A stretch of DNA of 64,000 nucleotides from Nemertoderma westbladi (GCA_032718475.1 JAUCBJ010008796.1:1-64000); one strand, 5' to 3'; numbered from the stretch's first letter, positions 43,612-54,109 are shown. Made by a program: numbers and translations. Notes: generated from the sequence alone by a model not told the origin.

Positions 43612-46567
43612 TGCAAGGGAGTTACTGAAGGCCCTCGTGTCTTGCGAACCATGAATTGACATGGTGCCGTGGTACCGTCTTGTCGGCCTGTTGCCGTACT
43701 GCCAGTCCTGTACACAGTAGGGGTGGTGACTTAGTGTGATCTGTGGTTTATGTGGTTTATTTGGTAGGTCTATGTTTGGTATGTATGAGTTGACCAGACT
43801 CTGTACTGTCTCTGATTGGTTGCCAAAACGTGTTTTTTCCCAGGGTAGCACTATTGGAATGGAGGTGTTGCATCGGAATGGACAGGTTCTGATGATTCTG
43901 TTGGTACTACTATTGGAATGGAGGTGGCACCCGGAATATCGGCTGCAAGGAGGGGTTGGTGTTGTAGTGTGGTCCGAGTGAATGATACTCTGGAATCTGT
44001 GGTTTGTGTGTGTACGTGGTATACGTGAGTGTATGTATGGCCACTGCGAGTGGGTATGGGAACCCTTACCGGTTGGTTCAGTCGCCGCTGGTTATTAGTA
44101 GGACAATATTTTACTGCGCCCCAGCATACTTTGTGCACACAAAGTTATTTTACCCTGTCGGTAAAATAAGGTACTCTAGACTCTTTATCAGTCTATACAA
44201 TTTTGTCCCCTCTGATTTTGTCACCGATTTTGTCCTCCCCGATTATGTCCTCTGTGTGTGCGTGGTATGCGTCAGATTGGTGTTTACCTTTTGTGTACTT
44301 GATTATCGAACATCTGTTGAGTACACGTGTACAGTGACTGGTAAGTGGTTACTTGTTCCTAGCTTTCGAGCTAGTCAGTATTGTTTGCGGAACCGACTTC
44401 CCCTCAATACTGCCGGCGAGGCGGGTGAAAACGTGTCAAAATTCCAATGTGGGTAGCGCAAGCCCGCTTGGGACAAGACCGTCGGTTTGGCTCAAGGGCG
44501 ACCTTGATGCTCGATCGCTATCGACTGGTCCACCCGCCGGTTGACTCTCTGAGTTGGCTCAATGTACAGTCAGGCCACAGCAAGTTGACAGTAGCCGACC
44601 ATCTGGCTACACCGACGAGTTGTGCCGGTGTGATCGGGGGATTGAAAAGTGAACCCGGGAAGCATCGGGCTACCCTCCGGCCCGGTCTGATAAAAACATC
44701 AGTCGGACTGGCCCCAAGGGTGGTGGGACAGCGTCCGCCTCATGGGTGCGCCTCGGAGTCATCAGAGAGGAGCCCAGAAGGACGCAAGCGATAATCTTTG
44801 AGACGCAACAACTCAATCGCCCAGTTGGTCGTTTATGTTTACTGGAAAGAGACAGAGAACTCTCTGGAAACTATGGAAGACAAGACACTCTTCCCTCGAC
44901 CACCTCCCTAATTCCTCAAACATCTAGGGACTCCCAAACGTGATACGTCTGGAGTGGGTGTATGACTATGTTATTTATCTATTTTATTACATTTTATATG
45001 CGAACTTTATTATGTACTTTATTATAATCGTTTTTATTCAATTTTATTTAGTGGAATGTTATTTTAGGGATTATTTGGTAGATTAGTGCAATATATTAGT
45101 GTTTATTACGTACATAATCACTTATAATATATATTTAGTGCGACGGCGGGAAATAATTATTTTTTCTCTTCCCTTACTGTCCGTATCATATTATAAATAC
45201 GTGACTACAGTAAGATGAAATGTCCGTACTTCTTAAAGTACAATAAAGCCACTACTATATTTAAGTATTATTGGTAGGCAGAGTATTAGGAATGCAAAGT
45301 TCAGATCCTCGTGTCTCGGCTAAACCAAGCTCTGGGTAGACCTTGGAAACGACTTGCCTCTTCACACTGACATTGCTTCGTGCGATATTGCTCTTCTACC
45401 TTATAACAAATAATACATATAGTAGCGTGATGTCCCTCTAACAGTAGCGTAAATCGCAAATAAATCTGTTAAACTTTTTGACCATCTGTAATTCTAGTCG
45501 ATTAAGATATCGTGGCACCCACCGATATACTTGAAAGACAAATCCTAGAATCAGTGGTTAACGTCCCCAGACAAGTTCTGGAATAAATTGGTGCCCATCC
45601 TAAATATTAATTTAATATTTATTAAAATCTGTAAAATCCCGATCCTTTAAAATTTTTAGTCAATTAAGATATCGCGCAGTATTTACCGATATTCTTAGAA
45701 GGACTATTTTATAGAATTAAGGATCCTAAGTCCCCAGATATGCTCTGGAATAAAATTTGTGTCAATTTAACATCAAATAATAAAATTCACGGGAATAAAT
45801 TTAAATTCATATTCAAATGAATTTCATAAATTGTCATTTTGCGCAATTTATAACATTCCCAAAATTCCAGTAATTAATAGATCATGGGAGCGGAGATTCA
45901 TATTGAGTGTACTAGAGTGCGAGAATCTCCAACATATAGTCAATAGCCGATAAAATTTATAAAATCATGCATAAAGAGGATATTGACAATTAAAGAATTA
46001 CTATTAAATAACATCCCAGATCTGTATGCATGAGAATTCCCCTAATTCTACCGCTAGTTTTCCATAATGTCACCATGGCAACACCCACGCTAGAATTAGA
46101 AGCAAGTTAAAGGAACAATAAAAAGCTTACCCCATTGCGTAGCATAAGAGTATACATAACGCACTATTAGTATCCAAGGATACATAGTAATAACGTGACA
46201 TTCTGGAAGACACTGACTAACGGACAAATGGCATGCATGTGTGCAGTAAGCAATGATTGTATGGAATTTGTGCGTTTATAGGTGAATGTTACTACTAAAG
46301 TGTGTTTACAGTAGCTAATCGCAATTGTAAAGTAGCCCTAACTCTACCGAGATAACCTCAAGTGGATTCAAGCCTTGGGGACGGACAGTGGTGGGACTTG
46401 TGCCGGTTATCGTTGTCGTGCTGTTGCTACATGTTGGCATAAACACTGCGACAACGGTACATCGGCGCTGAGAAACCCACTGTCCGGGGGCAAAGCCTAG
46501 TAGGCAGCGACGCCCGCTTGCCTAAAATATTAACTCATATTGATATTAATAAACTCAGATAACAGAT
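43612..46567 (+). other. 2.96-kb region between gag-pol and ORF2, with structured elements
   Basis: No convincing coding frame. 44400-44800 is GC-richer than its surroundings. Two diverged copies of a ~165-bp unit (about 45490-45600 and 45650-45765) each carry a CCAGA-5-TCTGG hairpin (45567-45581 and 45734-45748). A nested inverted repeat lies at 46383-46485, ending 82 bases before the ORF2 ATG. This may be a subgenomic promoter, splice region or internal ribosome entry region; the sequence alone does not decide. Confidence 0.55.
46383..46485 (+). promoter_or_regulatory. Nested stem structure upstream of ORF2
   Basis: GGACAGTGG (46383-46391) pairs with CCACTGTCC (46477-46485). Inside, GCCG (46402-46405) can pair with CGGC (46463-46466), and CGTTGTCG (46411-46418) with CGACAACG (46449-46456). 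Colinear nested stems of 9, 4 and 8 bp are unlikely by chance in 100 bases. Confidence 0.5.
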
Positions 46568-49500
46568 ATGACGGAATTGATAGAAGATGACCTTGGTATC
46601 AGGGAGCGATATACTCTACCTTTACAAGCGTTTGTGGATAGCTTGATACGCGGTGAAGCCGATCCGACTATTACGGAGGACGATGGTCGTTATATCGAAC
46701 CGCCGATGTCCCAGGAACAACTTACGCGTGAATTGGACTATAGAAAATTCACCGCTCGCTATACGAATCGTAATGGTACGTATATGGACTTCTTAACTAC
46801 CGGCCATCCTACCGATTTAAATGATACGGAAGATGTAGACACCGAAAGGGAAATGGTTTTATTTAAATATCATGCCCAGCGGAATCGTAATGATAAACCG
46901 AGAATAGAACACGAGAACTCTATTCGCAACCTACTCGACAGAGAAAACGTTGAAGAACCCGATAAGCGCCTCAACTTCAACGACTACTTGGAATTTTTGA
47001 GAGAAACCTATCTCAATATTGCCAGTCAACAGAACCTAGAGACTCGATATCCTCAAGGTATACATCACGATCCCATAGTAGAACTCAAACGACTCTATTT
47101 CACCATGATGTATCTTACCGCAGATCGTCCACTGCCTGTTGTCCCGGACAGCTTTGAACAAATGGAAGAGTATTGCAAAACTGGAGAACGATCACCAGCG
47201 TTTCCTCTGCAGGACGTACGTCTTTGGTATTATTGTGACTCATGTCCTAGACCTAACCAGCAAACGGAAAGACATAAACATCCGCGGAGACGTTGTGCTA
47301 AACACAGTTTTACGCGTTATACTTACGGGAGTTTCGAGCGAAACCTGTTCGACGTATCACCTACGATCGCCCGTCTAAAACGATCGCTAAATAAACCTAT
47401 GATCAGAGTTCCGGAATACTCGGTCAGGCCTCCCCATTTCCCCGTGAGACCTCAAACTCTTGATCCTAACAGTATCACTGATCCTCCCGAGTTATACTCA
47501 CTGTTCAAAGATTTGGTGTTACCCGAGCAGTTAATCGGTGGTGTTCCAGCGGTAGGTTCGTTAGATATTCGACCATCCTATTTAACCGGATTGGGACGCG
47601 GGCATCTAACATCGCCATTTAATCCTTACAATCGACCAGGATTAACTCCGATACAACCTGCCACGGAAATCGAGGAGAGTGTCATCAGAAACGCTTTAGA
47701 CGCCATCCGACAGAAAATCGGAAAGGGAACCCAGGATTTTCTAGAGAAACGTAAATTACAGCAGCAGGTCCAATCGGTGAAAGAGTTAGCCTTGCCGCAG
47801 TTTGATAGAGAAATCCAAAACCTCGAAGAGGACATCGAGCTTGGACATACGTATTCTCTACAGGAGTTTCTAGAAGAACGCTTACAGAAACAAGCGGAGG
47901 AAAATCAACTAGAGGAGAAACATACGGAAATGGATGAGAGAGAGGAAGCCGCTTTAGCCCAACCCGAAGCTCAGATACTCATAACCGATCTCTACTCTAA
48001 AACCGTCCGTCATCCCTCGATGGTTCCGCATTTCGGAGACAAACTTTTCGCAAAGATACAACCTCAACCGGTTGATATCGGCATAAGGTCGCAAAATCTT
48101 ATCGCTGACGCTCCTATGTTACAGCGTCCGCCAATCGAGGCCGCTCGAGTTGACGGTATACTCGTTGAACCTCCGGACAATCGAGCGGATCTTGTCCGTC
48201 GTATGGTACACGATGTCAACATACGCGCTAGACCTTTACAGAACTCTTTTTATGGAATTAAAGATCACCCTTATTACGTTAATCTGACTCAATATTATAT
48301 GGTAAAACCAGAAGATCCGACGCATAATTTAAAGTTTCTACCACTAATAAATCCTCTGGACATTGTCGAACTCGAACAATTGCAAAAACATCTGGATCAG
48401 TTAGTAAAGGTAAACTCATTTCGAAAACCATATAACGTTTCTCGAATAGAGAAGGATACAGAACCTCCTTATAATCTCGATGGATTTATTAAAACTCGAT
48501 TAGTCCATTGGAATCTAGACGTAATATTCGAGGAGGAGAAAATACAAAGATATGGAAATGTGGAGACGTATACCACTCGATACATGAAGTATAGTGATCT
48601 CCCTGACGCTAATCAATGCGCCACCTTGTGGCATCCAGTAGGGATGACCCTCGAGAACGCCACCAAAGAGTGGAATGAAACTCTTAATATCATTGAGATG
48701 TATGGCGTTGTTACTTACGATAACGAAGGTAGCATTCCAATCGGAGAATTAGGAACTACGCGCATGATACACATACGCGGATTAGCTGGTTCCACTCACG
48801 TGTTTACGCGAGCGTGTTCCGACGTGGTCGATTATTCCTTTGAAACTCTCACCGAAACGCAAAAGAATCTCCGACATGGACAATTCGAACTCGCGCAGCG
48901 TTACGTCATTGACACCGAACGCAAACCGGCCATGGGTATCGATGGATCGATGTTACCCCAGCCCGTTCTCGAGATGTTATTCAACGAAAGAATCATTAAA
49001 ATCGGCTCAGCTGTTTACGGGGATCTCCAAAACGACTTTCGGAATATGGAAAATATCCCCTATCCTTTCGTGGATACTCAGCTGATAGCTCCTTGGGCCG
49101 AAGGCCGAGGTTTCTTTCGCACCATGTATGCTAATGCGTCTAGCAACGTTACAAAGGTGCAACGAACTTCCATCGGACATCTTGCCTTTCAGGAATACGG
49201 ATGTAATTTCAAGGTCGGAAATCCCATCAACTATCAACAAGTATACGGAGACCATTATTCTCGATTATACTTTGACGGACCGTTGACCGCACCTGGCGCC
49301 GTGTATAGCTTCATGAGTGTTCCACTCCGTCCCTCCTTAGCTATCTACACGATCTTCGAAAACACCGCACTTTCCGGTTGGCTAGCCGATGTGTGCAGTC
49401 GTACTATACGCGCCCATCCATTAATCCTTGGGACCAAACTCGCTAAGCTAGATGAACATAATAAATTCATCCGCTTTGAATGTTTCCGACGGTTTTTAAC

Positions 49501-50821
49501 CCCGTTTCGCAACGTGGATAGCCAATTCAAAGACCGCGCTTTGACCAAGCTCAGCTTAAGAGACTCGGCTGCGGAGAAGTTAGATAGCGCTGGATTTGCT
49601 ATTTTCAAAGACGTTTGTATAATAAACCTGCACTCCTCGGTTATCCAAAGACCTCGGATCCCCACAGGTTATTCTGTCGTGGAAATTCAGACGGTAGGTC
49701 CACTTGAGGAGACGGCCATGCCTACCTCAACTATACAAGGGGAAGACGAACCCATATGTTTAGAATCTGAAGAGATTCAGCCCCCCACGTCTCGGAGTAG
49801 CGATAGCGACTACATATTGGAATGGTATCAAGGTCCACAGTGTCTTACTGCGTATGATTATCGCCATGCCAATTATGTTTCTCGACAACGTTGTCGGCTG
49901 TGCGCATCGAGAGACCATATTACGTCTATGGACACCAACGATCTCTGTTCCTATTTCCACGAGCAACCGTCGATGGAAATCTATTGTGCATATTGTCGGC
50001 TTAATAATTTGCATATTTTTGCTGTCTGCCCCCAATTTATGACTCAATGCCATCATTGTCAATTAAAAGGACACGCCAGCTTTGATTGTCCATTTAATCA
50101 TGATTTAGAGAGCGTAGATGAAATGATTGTACTACGTTATATCAGAGCTTGGGAAGCGAACGCTGATTTACATTGTGATTCACGCCATCGCTATTACCCT
50201 GGACGCGCTTACGAAGGAGTTTATGCGTTCCATCCTTATTTGTTTGCCTCCGTCGAGCAGAAATCACGCCTATCAAGTTATGAACTACTGAAGCGCGTTG
50301 GAGAATGTATTTCAACCAAATATGTACGCAAATTTCTCAGGAGCATTAATCCGAGTGACATCAATTCTTACAACTTAATAAACTTTATCCGTCAAGATCC
50401 GGACTATGGAGACTTATTTGTCAACTCATACCCCGAGTTACAGGAAGTGTATCGACGGCCTTACGAGTATCGAGCCCGCGAACGCGAGTTGGAAAGAACC
50501 ATTAAACCAAGGAAGTTTCTAACTACCTATGGTCCACCCACGGCCCTCGTTCAGACCACTCGTAAAGGACCCGTAAGAGCGGCTGTCTTGAAACGAGCTC
50601 TCAAAGCCGTTAGACCCCTCTCCCCGGACGTTGATGTCAATCGACCCGGTACTTCGACCGGCGGATATACCGATCGTAATCCCATACCTTCTGATGCAAT
50701 CATATTGCACCCTTCACCCAGGAGTTATAGCCCTCCTTGTAAAGTGGCTCGCCCCAAAGAGAAAAGGACTCTTGCTAGCTTTAAAAAACTGCGTAAACGC
50801 CGTCCGCGCAAGAAAGACTAA
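46568..50821 (+). CDS. ORF2 of the BEL element: novel protein with exonuclease-like domain and zinc knuckles
   Basis: 1417 codons from an ATG, uninterrupted, same strand as pol. No signal peptide or 20-residue hydrophobic segment, so not a classical envelope. Residues 223-246 hold a C-x2-C ... R-C-x2-H cluster. About 390-470 is a Glu/Gln-rich coiled coil. Residues ~708-945 fit a DEDD 3'-5' exonuclease fold: TYDNEG (D718, E720), then MIHIRGLAGSTHVF, later IIKIGSAVYGDL (D819), FVDTQLI, and PLRPSLAIYTIFE (Y927, E931 where the family has Asp). The DxEG and VDTQ wording is closest to EXD1/Egalitarian. Three zinc knuckles follow (C1109-C1127, C1140-C1154, C1161-x2-C-x4-H-x4-C1174) and a basic C-terminus (KKLRKRRPRKK). 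A relative occurs at 63400-64000. Exonuclease assignment is inference (about 0.55). Confidence 0.85.
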   Translation: MTELIEDDLGIRERYTLPLQAFVDSLIRGEADPTITEDDGRYIEPPMSQEQLTRELDYRKFTARYTNRNGTYMDFLTTGHPTDLNDTEDVDTEREMVLFKYHAQRNRNDKPRIEHENSIRNLLDRENVEEPDKRLNFNDYLEFLRETYLNIASQQNLETRYPQGIHHDPIVELKRLYFTMMYLTADRPLPVVPDSFEQMEEYCKTGERSPAFPLQDVRLWYYCDSCPRPNQQTERHKHPRRRCAKHSFTRYTYGSFERNLFDVSPTIARLKRSLNKPMIRVPEYSVRPPHFPVRPQTLDPNSITDPPELYSLFKDLVLPEQLIGGVPAVGSLDIRPSYLTGLGRGHLTSPFNPYNRPGLTPIQPATEIEESVIRNALDAIRQKIGKGTQDFLEKRKLQQQVQSVKELALPQFDREIQNLEEDIELGHTYSLQEFLEERLQKQAEENQLEEKHTEMDEREEAALAQPEAQILITDLYSKTVRHPSMVPHFGDKLFAKIQPQPVDIGIRSQNLIADAPMLQRPPIEAARVDGILVEPPDNRADLVRRMVHDVNIRARPLQNSFYGIKDHPYYVNLTQYYMVKPEDPTHNLKFLPLINPLDIVELEQLQKHLDQLVKVNSFRKPYNVSRIEKDTEPPYNLDGFIKTRLVHWNLDVIFEEEKIQRYGNVETYTTRYMKYSDLPDANQCATLWHPVGMTLENATKEWNETLNIIEMYGVVTYDNEGSIPIGELGTTRMIHIRGLAGSTHVFTRACSDVVDYSFETLTETQKNLRHGQFELAQRYVIDTERKPAMGIDGSMLPQPVLEMLFNERIIKIGSAVYGDLQNDFRNMENIPYPFVDTQLIAPWAEGRGFFRTMYANASSNVTKVQRTSIGHLAFQEYGCNFKVGNPINYQQVYGDHYSRLYFDGPLTAPGAVYSFMSVPLRPSLAIYTIFENTALSGWLADVCSRTIRAHPLILGTKLAKLDEHNKFIRFECFRRFLTPFRNVDSQFKDRALTKLSLRDSAAEKLDSAGFAIFKDVCIINLHSSVIQRPRIPTGYSVVEIQTVGPLEETAMPTSTIQGEDEPICLESEEIQPPTSRSSDSDYILEWYQGPQCLTAYDYRHANYVSRQRCRLCASRDHITSMDTNDLCSYFHEQPSMEIYCAYCRLNNLHIFAVCPQFMTQCHHCQLKGHASFDCPFNHDLESVDEMIVLRYIRAWEANADLHCDSRHRYYPGRAYEGVYAFHPYLFASVEQKSRLSSYELLKRVGECISTKYVRKFLRSINPSDINSYNLINFIRQDPDYGDLFVNSYPELQEVYRRPYEYRARERELERTIKPRKFLTTYGPPTALVQTTRKGPVRAAVLKRALKAVRPLSPDVDVNRPGTSTGGYTDRNPIPSDAIILHPSPRSYSPPCKVARPKEKRTLASFKKLRKRRPRKKD

Positions 50822-50899
50822 CTGTTTAGAGTATTTTTATATTTTAGAAACTGTGATTTTGTATATTTTATAGACTTAAATCCCATTTTCTGGGAGCGG
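50822..50899 (+). promoter_or_regulatory. 3' noncoding end and polypurine tract of the BEL element
   Basis: TGGGAGCGG directly precedes the LTR and can serve as polypurine primer. TCCCA (50881-50885) can pair with TGGGA (50891-50895), forming a small hairpin at the tract, an arrangement also seen in the gag-only elements. Confidence 0.5.
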
Positions 50900-52110
50900 T
50901 GTAAAAGCTTTTGTGGGATAACTGATTCGTTTGCCTTGCTGGCCAGTTCCCCCCCGGTCGCTAGAATACTCTAAAAGGGATCTATAGGTAAAATAGTGCA
51001 AGCTACCAGCTTATTGGCTGATGTGCTGTACTGAGGTATCTGGGTTCCGTTTAATCGGCCAACCAGCTTAGAGAGGTTGCCTTAGCCCTGCTGTCCGTAT
51101 CGGCCAATAGAATTTGAGTGGGCGTTGATTTCGACCTATCCCAGAGCTACTGAACTGAATTTTCCTATCTCACTGCTCATCCTCTGTGTTGGACGGGAGC
51201 TTCGGGGAATAAGGGTAGTTGGTATCCTCGTATAGGGATTCTAGTCTTATGATTCTTCATATGATTCTGTTGTTGTGTTCCCATTTTTCGCCATAACACC
51301 GGCTTTTGGGAAGAACTCTAGTAAAACTGCTTAAATTATCGAAGGTATAAACTGTTATCCTATCAACCTACCATCCTACCTACTAATCAATCAATCAACC
51401 TGATTCTGTTGCTAATCATATTGTTTGTACTGTTATTTACCGTCAGTTATTAATTGTATCTATTTGTTGATGGAAATATTGCTCTTTGGAGAATACGGAT
51501 AAATCACCCAAATTTCCCAATTTTCTTGATACACTACAGGTTAGAGAGACAGGCTATATATAACAATTGCGATTTATATTAATGTGGTGTGTATTGAATC
51601 TAATGTTATTTAGCAGACCCTACATGAGTCAATTGCTGCTCTCTTTATGTGTGATCAAATTTACTGACGGTCGGCAGAATAGTGTGCATGATTGTAATTG
51701 ATAACAAAGTATTTCCTAAAGAATACGCTTTATACTTTAATCATAAGCAGTATCGTTGCGTTTAGTATAAGTCCTAGTCCTGTTTAAATAGATAGAGCGC
51801 CACGTCCTAAAGGAACTGTTAATATTTCCCGAAAGCCAATAATATCTGTCAGAAATTAATTAATAACGATCAATCGAATAATACAGTAAGTTTACACTGC
51901 AACCTTACACTGCAATAATAAAATTTAAGCAGCCGAATTCAGCCTCCCGGGTGTAGATCCATCGGGTGAATGATCGCGCATGGGCTGTCTTCGGGTAATG
52001 TTTTGTTTAATAGCATAAAATATTGTCGTATGCTAAAGGTGTTTTAATTAACTAGAAGACATATAAATTTTGGCAGGTTGAACTGCTAAAGGTCTTCAAA
52101 AGCGCGAACA
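50900..52110 (+). repeat. 3' LTR of the 20-kb BEL element
   Basis: 1211 bases, one A longer than the 5' LTR and otherwise the same by eye. Followed by the TTCTC duplicate. Confidence 0.96.
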
Positions 52111-52203
52111 TTCTCCTCGACCCTTTTCATATTACCGTGTTTAGTACAGACCCTGATACATTCAGTACAAGATTGTTCTTTGATACAAATTCAGATACTG
52201 CCT

Positions 52204-52590
52204 CTAAGGTTGAAAACAATATAATATAAATTTACCTATTCTGACTATTGAACCTGGTGGTGCTTCGATTAATTCCTTTTCTATATCATTCACACCCTTC
52301 TTAGTGTATGTTATCACTTTTGTAATAACACATTTGTGGACAATCTTGCAAATGTCATTAAAATCAGGGGTTGGGGATAGTGGGTTAGATCCAATAACAC
52401 GATCTAGTACACGTTTTATTGTACCGCTAATCCCATCGGCTGGACCATTGCCATGTCCAGCTTCCATAAAAACCCACTGCATCTCGATTCTAGTTGTTTT
52501 ACAATATTCTATAAAAAGTTTGAAAATTGAACGGTTCCTATACTGGGCTGATGGGGAATCTGTCACTATAATAATGCTAGTGATACCAGG
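52204..52590 (-). pseudogene. Fragment with SDSPxxQYRN / EAGHGxGPxDG motifs (transposase-like family)
   Basis: On the minus strand: IIIVTDSPSAQYRN, then WVFMEAGHGNGPADGISGTIKR, then a weaker C-terminal part to a stop. I recall this motif pair (S-D-x-P-x-x-Q-x-x-N and a H-G-x-G-x-x-D-G-x-x-G-x-x-K-R block) from multi-copy proteins in cnidarian and arthropod genomes that look like DDE transposase relatives. Only one segment is present here, so it is a fragment or a single exon. An acceptor-like TTATTATAG precedes the T of VTDSP. Confidence 0.5.
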
Positions 52591-52850
52591 GGCCGGTTTT
52601 GGTGGACAAGGGTGGCCTCAGAATTGGGTTGATGGTTCAACTCAGGTTCAGATGGATGGACAAGGTGACAGACACTCAGGTTCGGGTTCAGATGGATGGA
52701 CAAGGTGACACTCAAGGTTCAGGTTAAGATGGAAGGACAAGGTGACACTCAGGTTCGGGTTCAGACGGACAGACAAGGTGACACTCAGGTTCGTGTTCAG
52801 ATGGACAGACAAGGTGCGACACTCAGGTTCGTGTTCAGATGGGCAACTGA
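52591..52850. repeat. 36-bp minisatellite, about 6 copies
   Basis: Unit of the type GGTTCGGGTTCAGA followed by GACAAGGTGACACTCA, imperfect. Confidence 0.85.
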
Positions 52851-53322
52851 ACCCGGTTCTCCACTATATGTAATAATCATTGGATGTAAAGACAATCTCT
52901 CCTTTGAATAGTAGGCGGAATGAATCTCTGCCAGTCTTTGTGTTGAGTAGTTCTCACTCCAGTCCACCCTAAGTCTCGACGCTCGACGCTAACGCTCGAC
53001 TATGCCCTATATTGATTTATACGCCGCATTACGTGATCTTTCAGGTCTGCCAGTTCTTCTAGTTTATTGTTCATAAATGATCATATACAATTATAGTAAT
53101 TATAGTTATAGACCAATAATACATTAAATTAAATTTCGATCTAGATATAAACATAAACCCAATCCTATACAGTAATACAGTAGATACTTTACAATAACAC
53201 AGTCCAATCCAAACGTGTATGTATATACTATACAGTAGTTAATATTGACAAATTACAACCGAAATTGCCATCAAAAATCAAATTAACCCACAAACTCCCG
53301 GCGCGATAGATGACACAGAACC
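52851..53322. other. Unrecognised spacer
   Basis: AT-rich, no gene or repeat seen. Confidence 0.4.
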
Positions 53323-53330
53323 TGATAGAT

Positions 53331-53926
53331 GGGTATAACTTTTCGCCGTATCCGTATCCGTATGCATTTGCCGTATCCGTATGTACATACGCGTATGTGC
53401 CGTATGTAATGGATTCCTATGGAGAATAATCCGTATGTGATTTTAGAGATTAGGCATTGCGGACCAGTAAGAAGTGCACAACACACATGCAGACTGAAGA
53501 CAGGTAGGCCTACTTAAAGCTAAGTGATTTAAAGAGTGTGGCTGCCGCTACCTTATGTCAGCGAGTGCAACTGGGTGCCAGTAATTAATCTAAGTCCAAC
53601 CGGGCGGCCAGGTGTCAGTTTGTACAATAAAACAAGCGCTGTGGCGCATCCCGGGACTGAAGGACATCATCTGTCACTCATCCTGGACCTACAATGTTTA
53701 GTTGACGTAAGGTAGCCACACTCTTTAAATCACTTAGCTTTAAGTAGGCCTACCTGTCTTCAGTCTGCATGTGTGTTGTGCACTTCTTACTGGTCCGCAA
53801 TGCCTAATCTTTAAAATCACATACGGATTATTCTCCATAGGAATCCATTACATACGCACATATCCGTATGTGCATACGGATACGGCAAATGCATACGGAT
53901 ACGGATATGGCGAAAAGTTATACCCT
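53331..53926. mobile_element. Foldback / MITE-like DNA element with ~225-bp inverted repeats
   Basis: 53331-53560 and 53700-53926 are inverted copies with few differences (ends GGGTATAACTTTTCGCC / GGCGAAAAGTTATACCC). TGATAGAT lies on both sides (53323-53330 and 53927-53934), giving an 8-9-bp target duplication. The arms carry repeated CGTATCCGTAT / ATACGGATAC words, perhaps transposase-binding sites. The 140-bp centre codes for nothing. Long arms with 8-9-bp duplications fit a MULE- or hAT-type non-autonomous element; I cannot choose. Confidence 0.82.
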
Positions 53927-53934
53927 TGATAGAT

Positions 53935-54109
53935 GACACCGAACTCCAGAATATCATTAAATTAATAGCTTAATATACATAATAAACCGTATTATACACA
54001 AATAGTAATAGTACACTGTTATTTACTATTACACCTTTCCGAACTCCTTCATACAATCATGCACAAACCCTCCAACATTGAAATTTAAGTAATCACTACC
54101 ATAAAAAAA
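53935..54109. other. Spacer
   Basis: AT-rich, nothing recognised. Confidence 0.4.

Larger units (their letters stand above)
32073..52110 (+). mobile_element. Complete 20-kb BEL/Pao retrotransposon with an extra ORF after pol
   Basis: LTRs 32073-33282 and 50900-52110 start TGTAAAAG, end GCGAACA and differ, by eye, only by one A (GGGATACTG/GGGATAACTG). TTCTC flanks both sides (32068-32072, 52111-52115). Internal order: 2.3-kb leader, short ORF 35535-35984, gag-pol ORF to 43611, a 2.96-kb noncoding gap, ORF2 46568-50821, polypurine tract. The order PR-RT-RNase H-IN, the gag family and the integrase spacing place it in BEL/Pao. At 20 kb it is several times larger than typical members (usually 5-10 kb). 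Intact frames and near-identical LTRs say it inserted very recently and may be active. Confidence 0.97.

Noticed and set aside
44004-44943. Open frames of 60-150 codons between pol and ORF2
   Set aside because: No domain, inconsistent composition and no good relation to either ORF; treated as noncoding.
48902-48940. IDTERKP (residues 781-787 of ORF2) as exonuclease motif I
   Set aside because: It lies only 37 residues before D819 and leaves no room for the second and third strands; DNEG at 718-721 followed by MIHIRGLAGSTHVF fits the fold better.
46568-50821. ORF2 as an envelope glycoprotein
   Set aside because: No signal peptide, no hydrophobic segment of ~20 residues, no cleavage-site context; zinc knuckles point to a nucleic-acid role.
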